Assembly: GCF_037176765.1 (NCBI RefSeq)
Contig: NC_090021.1
Coordinates: 148,621,074-148,685,073, forward strand
DNA: 64,000 bases
Source: Anolis sagrei
Taxonomy: Eukaryota; Chordata; Lepidosauria; Squamata; Anolidae
Direction: 5' to 3'
The position numbers and the translations under genes are program-made. Below, piece after piece: positions 46,301 to 55,300 of the stretch. Below the pieces are notes generated by a model. That model saw nothing but the letters and a program-made list of their open reading frames with translations. It had not been told where the DNA came from and searched no databases. Position 1 is the first letter of the stretch, and each line of letters starts with the position of its first letter.

Positions 46301-49300
46301 CACAGCATGGAGGGATGGCATAATAATAATAATAATAATATAATAATAATAATAATAATAATAATATAATAATAATAATAATAATGCTTCTGTCCTGGAT
46401 TTCCCATGCAACACAAGGCAGAGACATACCACGGAACAGAACGGAAGGACCCAGAAAGGCTATTTTTAAAAAAGAAATTGTTCTGGCAAAGTAAAAACTT
46501 GGTGATCCAAAGGTAATGCTTTCCCTAACAAAGGTACTTTCAGCTCTTCCCACAATGTCCCCTCCCACAAATTGGGGAAACATTTCATTTTAAGCCTGAG
46601 AGCAACAAATGCCAACACATTACAGAATTGGCCAAACATCCGGATCATTACCAAAAATTCCCTTTCCCACCACTTCCTGAAACTTTTGAAAAAGAAAATG
46701 CTGGCTCCCATGCTTAAAATTCGCAAAGAATGTTCTATACTACACTTGAACCCAACTTAATGTGATTAACATGGTGATTTAGCACATTTTCAGTGTACTA
46801 CTTAGTGGAATTTAGTAAATGTGATGAAGTGGTGAATGAGAAAATCAAGAGTCAACCTTGAAAATGTACTCCAACTACCAGACACTGAATAAATAAACAC
46901 GGCCAGGGTCAACTGCTGGCATTTGCAGCTGCAGGGCTAGATAACCCTGGGCATGAGTAAGCAAGCAGCAGTAGGAGGATAGCAAAATATGACAATTATG
47001 CCTCTAGTTGTCCTTTGTTTTGTTTTATTTCAATTCTGGGATCCAAGTTAAACTACTGTATGGAGAGAGACTTTACACAGACATATTCTGTCTGTGTCAT
47101 AACACAGTTTCTAAAATTCAACAAAAATAATTGTTTTTTATGATGTTTCAGACACACTGAGAAACACATGTACTACCATGCCCTTCATTATTTACAAACA
47201 ATCTATGAACTATCTTCTACTTCTATGGACAATCAACATTCACTTTCAAAATATAGAATTATATTTATTATTTTCAGGCTTTGCAGACTTTTGGATATGT
47301 GACCTGGTACATATATACACACATTATGTTTTGCAAGACTGTCTGTTCTATTACAATGGACTCCACTTTTTTGTGCTGCTAACACTCCACTTTTTTTTGA
47401 TAGCTGAAGCAAGCACAATTTAGAAGCACCAGTGGCTATACAGAAATCTTGCACAATAGTTTTGTAATGAAGTTATCATTCATGTTTCCATATCTGTACC
47501 TCTGTTTCTGTTTATTAGTCAAGAGCTGCAAGCCTCTGTGTGTATACCTATTAAATCTCTTCTTATTTTGTCTCTTCCCATACTAGTTTTACTAGCTTAC
47601 AAACATTTAATTTTTTAAGTATTCAGAATTTTGATGTAAGTTAAGTCTGCTCAATTTTCAAAAGAGGAATATAACTTCTATTCAAGAAGATAGGATGTAT
47701 CACAATAAACTAACATGTAATAATATTGTTTTGTTTTGTTTTGTTTTGACAGTTTCTATCTCTGAAATATATACTATACCACCTGGTATTCATTGGTGGT
47801 CTTCAATCCAACTACTAGCCAGTGCTGACCCTGATTATTTTCTGGTGCTTTTAAAGCAGTTGTTTCCAACGTAAGTACCAAAAGAGTTACGAATCTGTTT
47901 CTGGTCAACTTTAGATTGGGTTTGGTTATTTGAGATGCTGATTAAGAAAATTGCATTAAGACAGACCACATCAGCTCTAGTTTCTGATACAGAACATATG
48001 TCATCCAGTAGTCGCCATCTCCTCATCCATAGAAAACCATATTTAATAATCTAGAGCTGATATGGTCTATCCAATGCAATTTTCTGAATCAGCACCCCAA
48101 ATAAACCCAGGAACGGGCCTAAAAACAAAGACATCAAGAAAAAAAGTTTTGGTTGGGTTGTGTTATTATCTGTGGATTTTATTAACACTCTTGTTAAAAA
48201 AAAAAAAAGAAGTCGAGGGGGCCGAGGCTTAAAAAAAGTGGAGCGCAAGACCCAAAAAACTGTCCCTAATAATTACTTTGGAGGACTAAACAGGGTCTTA
48301 TAGAGGGCTGCTTTCCCATTACAACTGATGTGTGGCAATGGGAGCTAATAATAATAATAATAATAATAATAATAGTTACTTTGAGGGACCCTCCTTCCCC
48401 CTCTCACTCTCTTCCAACAGCACCAGGGAAGCCATGAGAGAGCAAGAGGTCAAGGGCAATGGTGCTGGCCTCCTTCCTTCCTACCCTCTCCTTCTCTCTC
48501 GCTCTCCTCCAATGGCGCAGGGAAGACGCCAGAGGGTGAGCAACAGCGTTGGCCTCCTTCCTTCCCTCCCTCTCCTCTCTCTCACTCTTTCCTCCAACGG
48601 CGCCAAGGAAGCTGCAAGAGGGCAAGAGAGCAAGGGCAAAGCCATTAACTTTTTTCCTTCCTTCTCTCCCTCTCCTTCTCTCTCTTGCTGTCCCCCAATA
48701 GAACTGGAGAAGCTGTGAGAGGGCAAGAGCAACAATGCTGGCCTCCTTCCTTCTTTCCCCCTTCTCTCTATCACTCTCCTCCCACAGAAGCACACACCCC
48801 CAGCCATGGACCTTATTTTAGGTCTTGCAGCCACCAGTGGGCTCTGGCCCACAGGTTGGGAACCACTGATTTCAAGTATTGAACTTATACTGTAGAACAG
48901 AAACATTACTTCTTTACTTCATAAAATATTCAGGAAGCTGGGTAGCGTATTCAAAGTCGTTATCATAGTTCTGAAAGTGTTCTTCAAATTCTTTGACATT
49001 ATCCTTGGTTGTCAAAAATATGTCTTTTCCAAACAGGATATTCACTACCGGTGGAAACATTATGTGCCTAGAATAGAAGAAAAGCCAGCTGTAAAAAAAA
49101 AAACTGAATATAGTTGGAACAATTTCTAATTGTATATTTTAAAATTTATTTGGAATACCATATTTTATCATGAAATAGTCACCACCACATAATAGTAGCA
49201 ACCTCTTTTTGGGCACCCTAAATCAGTATTTTCCCTTTCTTCGCATAATCATCACAGCCTTGATTCATTGTCCCAACATACTGCTGGCAGATAATCTGCA

Positions 49301-52300
49301 TGTAGTGTGCACTGTAGCCTGTTTACAGCAGGGAAAACCACTCTGACTGCTGAAAACAGTCTAGCTAGAACAGGGAACACTCCAGGCTTCCCTCTTCTCA
49401 TTACTTGCATCACTGTACATCATCTTCACTCATCTGCCTCCTTTTAACTGTGGTTCTTCTCTCAGCCAAATCCAAAAGTACTAGGCTGAAAAGAGGACAG
49501 TGCGTAATATGTATAATGAAACAATTTAGAGTGGCGCAGTGTCTTCTGAGAAGATTAAAATATGTAAATTTGTACTCTGGACACTGTTGTGAATTTGCTC
49601 AAGCTGTCTTCTAGAACACAATACTGACAAGATTTTTAATTGCATATTATTTGCTCCCTTCTTTTTTCAGCCAAAACAGGCATAAAAATGCAATTATTAA
49701 ACCTTGAAATACAGTAGTCAACCTTTATTTATTATTTACTTCATTTCTATTCCACTCTTCTCACCCCGTGGGGGACTCAGAGGGGTGTACATCATACATG
49801 TAGGCAAAATTCAAGCCTCATTATACATAACAAATAAAACAATAGACAATATAAAATCACTAAAATCAATAAACATATAAATACACATTGTAAACCCCTT
49901 AACCATATTAAAACATAACAAACTCCCCTACACAAATGATGCATTCCATAATTCCCATAAGGATCGGTTACCTACCTGTAACTGTGTTTCTTCAAGTAGT
50001 TCTCTGTGAATCCATATTTGTGGAGGATAATGCGCCTGCTCAGGCTCTTATGAAAGCTTCCCAAGCTGTTTACTTTAAATTTTTGGCAGCAGCTCCACCC
50101 ATTCCTCTCACAGGCATAAAAGGTGCCCCGACTCCTCACTCCCCAGTTCCTGATCCACAGTGGCAGCTAGAAAGAGGGACGTTTAATGTAGAGGGGAGGA
50201 CGGGCAGGTTAGTGTGGATTCACGCGAAGAAACACAGTTACAGGTAAGCAAGCTGTCCTTCTTCCAAGCTCTCTGTGAATGCACACTTGTGGAGACTAGC
50301 AAGCTGTGGTAGCTGAAAGGCGGGACGAATGTCAAACTGACACCAGTATGTAAACCAAACATGGAAACTGCAGTGAAGTAAGCACTGGTCTTGCTACCGT
50401 GAGAAAATGGGAGTTGTGGTGGCAGAGAGGATCGAAGTGGTCTACAAACCAATTCTGCAGCAGCCTGAGGTGCAGATGGGAGAATTGTGTGGCTGGCATC
50501 ATTGATGACATATGCCCCAGGAGGGCTTAGATCTGCGCTTCAAGGGACTGGAATCCTTGCCTCAGGAGAAAGGTTCTCTCGATATGGGAGCCGAACATCA
50601 TCCCACTGAACTTGATGGAGGTAGTAAGGACCAAGTGGGATTTTTCTAGGGTCAGGTGAAGGCCTAGAGAGTCCTGTGTTTTCAGTGTGAGCGTGACTTG
50701 CTCTTCTAGCAAGCATGGGGATTTCGCTTTCAGAAGCCAGTTGTCGAGATAAGGGAAGACAATGTTACTGCTTCGGCGAAGGTGGGTCAGTACTACCGAC
50801 ATGCATTTTATGAAAACTATCGGTGCCATGGCGAGTCTGAAGGGGAGAACATTTAACTGGAAGGTCTGGGGAACTAGCTTGAATGAGAAGAACCTTCTGT
50901 GCACCAGAAGGATGCTGACATGGAAGTAGGCGTTGCATAAGTCTATTGCAGCAAACCAGTCTTCCCAGGCAAGAGGAGGAAGAATGGATGACACCGACAC
51001 CCCATTCTGAACTTGCTTGGCAGCAGGGAGGAATTCAGGTCCCGAAGGTTGAGTATCAGGCGCAGGCCACCATCTTTTTTGAGAATAGTGATGTATCTTG
51101 AGAATAAAAGCATAATGTCTTCCATCGAGGGCATCAGTTGTATGGCGCCCTTGAGAAGCAAGGTCTTGACTTCTTCTTGTATGGTATGTGATGGCTGAGT
51201 TTGAAGAACTTTTCCTGTCGAGGGGAGGTCCTCGAATTCTAATGCATAGCCTTCTCAAATAACATTGAGGACTCAAGCATCTGATGTTATATTGTGCCAC
51301 ATGTCCAAATAGCTGGCTAAACAGTCCCAGAAAGGATAGAGTTTGGTATCGACAGTGGGTACCATGAAGGCTTTTATGCTCAGAGGTGGAATGGGCAGGG
51401 CTTCCACCAAAAATTTAAAGTAAACTGTCTGCTTGGAAAGCTTTCATAAGAGCCTGCACAGGAACAGTATTCTCCACAAGAGAACTTGGAAGAAGAATCA
51501 TAATTTGGCTGCCTTATTTCTAACTGTATCATGATAGAATGTTAACTGCACTTCCATCACTTGCTGAAGGCCTGTTTAAACAGCCAGAATTTAATTGTTT
51601 CCTGAATACAATTTCTGCATACTAAGTAAGCATATACCCTCCTTTCCCTTCTGCATTATACTACTGTATATCCAAAGTATATTCAAAGACTGCACAGAAG
51701 AGAAACAGGTGTTTAGACAAAATAGCACTTGGAAAAACAGAAGGGCAACACTGTAAGGGGAAAACCAATGTATTGTTATTAGTATTTATTGAAAAAAGGG
51801 GAAGGTCAGTATGTCTAGTTTGTAAACTCGCTTACCTTACAAGATCTCTGAGCTCCTCTGTACCCTCAGAACCTAAATCCACCATACATTTTTGGAACTC
51901 ATGACAAAGATTGTCAGATAATTCATGAACATTGGAGGCAGACATTTTCCCCTTCATCATGATATAAAGGTTTTTCCTATTCTTGTAGAAGATTTCTTCA
52001 GGAACAGAAACTTTAGAAAGCAATTTTTAAAACATCAACAACACACACACTCATAATTAGCATATGCATTAAAATTATCCTGAAAGTACCAGAATTAGCG
52101 AACACCATAATTTTTTTTCTTTCTGCATTTCAGGTTGGTTTCTCGTGGGAATTTAAATGGGCATAGCTGCCCCTCTTAAGATTTATAAAAATGGATGCAG
52201 AAACACAATTACATAGTAAATCCTGGAGCCAGTTTGAGACCCAGATGATGCTTACACAAACCAAAGAACACTGATGCACATTAAGAGTTTTCTTTCACAC

Positions 52301-55300
52301 ACTTTCATAGGTGTTTGTTGTCTGGCCAACACAGTTTGAAGCTAGTTTTGAACTGCATTACATAGGACCCTTCCAAACAGCCATATAATCCAGAATACCA
52401 AGGCAGACAATCCATAATAGCTGCTTTGAACTGGATTATATAAATCCCCACTGCCATATAATCCAGTTCAGTGTGGATTTTATACACCTGTGTGGAAGGT
52501 GCCTTAGTCAGTGTAGGTGGGACCTTAGTGTCAAGAAGAAATGGAAAAATCCTTACAAAAAATTAACCAATTGTTTAGTAATGTAGGACACATTTAATCC
52601 ATCTCTTACACATTGTCCTTTCATCATATGCACATATAAACATGTAGACAAGAGATTGGAGCCTTGGCCACTGAACCACTTGACTCAGCATGCACCTACA
52701 CTGTAAAAGCTCACGTTAATTGCCATGGCTCAATACTATGAATAATAAAACTTGTAATTTTATGTATTTCGTCTTGTCTGCCGAAGAGTGCTATGCCTCA
52801 TCATCAAAGCTCCTACAATGCCACAACATTGAGCAAGGGTAGCTAAAGTATGGCAAGCTGCATTAAATCCACAGTGTAGATGCAGCCTCAAGTTTTTTTC
52901 TGTGAGGAAGGTAACAGGAAAGGTTTGAAATGAGTTTTGATGGAGATATCATACTTGAACATTTGTAGCAAACATACTGATAGCAAGTACAAACTCCTTT
53001 CTGATACAGACTGGAAATATTTAAAGTGTAACTGTCTGCACTCCATGGCAGGAGGTAGAACAAAGAAATGGTAAAGTTGTCTGAGGTCCTGACCTCAGAA
53101 GAAATGCCAAATGTATGATTTTGATTTTGTCACTGACTGCCTTGTCACAGTTAACAGAACTACAAAGGTTTGGCATTGTGATTGCCTTATTTTCAGTAGG
53201 TGTTTGCATATAACAGAGGCTGATCCTTGTTATAGACATAAATCTATTTGAATGGGAAGTTACAAAAAAAAACCCTTTGCTTCAACATCTAGTATAAAAT
53301 AGAATTGAGCTCAAAATGAAATGAAATTTATTTTAAAGAATATGTGCTATTAATGGCTTTAGAAAAATGGTATGTGGTGTTCAAAAAGTTTAGTGGGTTA
53401 AGGAAAAGAAGAAGTGTTAGACATTATACTGAAAACATACACTGGATAATGGAAAGTACCAAATAATTTGATAGGAAAATTAGCTTGTGCTTTATATATT
53501 ATGGCAAAGCCTTTGTTTGTAGAAATCACACAAAGTACAGATCTTTCTTTTTAAAATGGCTGTATTACAACATTTGACTGTCCTAATGCATAATTTGTGT
53601 TTGGGACAGAATACTTCAGTTAATAATAATAATAATTCTTTATTTCTATCCTGCCCCACCTCCCCAAAAGGACACATGGCGGCTCACAACATGAATAAAT
53701 ACAGTACATAATGTATAAAAAATAAACAACAAATAAATAATGAGGAAACAAAATAACATAAAATAAAATTGACAAATTAAACTATAAAGAGTAAAAACAT
53801 TAAAACACATTTAAAACACAGTGTTTCTAATAGATTAAATAAACTAGATAGTTTATTTAGTACAGAATATGGAAAATGAAATGGTTTCCAATTGGCAAGG
53901 GGGTCAAGCAAGTCTATTTTATCAGTCTGTCTATCACGTGTAAAGCCTCACTAATTTGAGCTTACTCAACAATTTTAATAGTCTACTCTTCTGTCATTAG
54001 TGCTTTAGTCCATTTCCAGTTTGAGCAAACAAGTATTCTCACTGTTGTCACATACTGGAGAAGTAGTCCATTGTTACTATCCAATTCTTTATTCGTAACG
54101 CCTGATAAAAAACATTCCTGGTCGCCACATTGAAAAATCAAGGCATTGGGAGATGGGTATGTTTAACTTGGAGAAGGTTAAGAGGGGACATAATAGCTAA
54201 GTTTAAATATTTGAAAAGATATCGTGTTGCAAATGGAGCCAGCTTGTTTTCTGCTGTGCCAGCGATCAGGAAACAGTGCAGGGAAAAAAATCCATCTGAA
54301 TATTAGGAAGAATTTTTTGATGGTAGAGAGCTGTTCAGTGGAGTACATTGCCTTCGAAGTGAGGTGAAGTCTAGAGGTTATTTTAAAGCAGAGGCGGATC
54401 GGCTATATCTCAGGAATGCTTTGGTTGTGTATTCATGCATGGCAACATGAGGTTAGACTAGATGGCCCTTGAGGTCTCTTCCAACGATGATTTTTAGAAT
54501 CGCATTTTACTAAATAAGAGTGAGCACTTCTTGCTCCACCATGGCTCACAGCAAATTAAAAAAAAATCTGTAATAGCACTTTTATTTCCTTCCCCAGAAA
54601 TCTCTACAAAATCAGTGTGAAAATAGGACAGAGGGAGACAGCACCAGGAGAATCAAAGCAAGCTAACACATCTTCTGCCCTTGAGACTTTTGTTTTGTCC
54701 CTTCTCCACTTTTTTTAGACACAAACTTGTGACTGACCTGTATGGCCCATTTATGTCTTTGTTTTGCTTATTCTCCTGATGCTACAGTGCTTATTCTCCT
54801 GATGATCAGTGCTTACTAATAGTTAAAGAACTGGTTTCATCTACGAAAACTACCCTTATGGAACGGATTTAGTTGCGTAACAGACAAAAGGTAAGAACCG
54901 ATCTGATGCCTCTTGTATTGGAATTTGTCTTAATAACAGTTTCAGGGGAGAAATAAGTGGCTTCAGTCAAAAGCAGACCCTTCAAAGAATGGTGTAAAGT
55001 TAAACAAAATTCAAAATTTCAAGATCACCCTTAGTCCAAGCTCTTTGTCAATAAATACAGAAAACAAAAACTATACGCTGAAATTACAAATACACACACA
55101 CACACACATATATATATGGGGTGAGGGGTGGATTCGAATAATCTACTTACCTGCATGCTGAACAGATTTTTGTACTGCCTGCTCAAAATCTGCATTTTTA
55201 GATGTAAAAAAGACTTGAAACCCTTCCTCTTCTGTAAGAAAGGTATATCGTTTCCCCAACAAATAGACTGTGAATACAGGACCATACTGCAAAATATTGA

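Noticed and set aside
38178-46330. CRISPR-like arrays of direct repeats
   Set aside because: The repeats are contiguous minisatellites without unique spacers, in a vertebrate genome.
46176-46583. Open frame with runs of Tyr, Ile and Leu
   Set aside because: It is translation of the (AAT)n microsatellite.
48332-48906. Overlapping open frames of 128-141 residues on both strands
   Set aside because: They are products of the pyrimidine-skewed tandem repeat.
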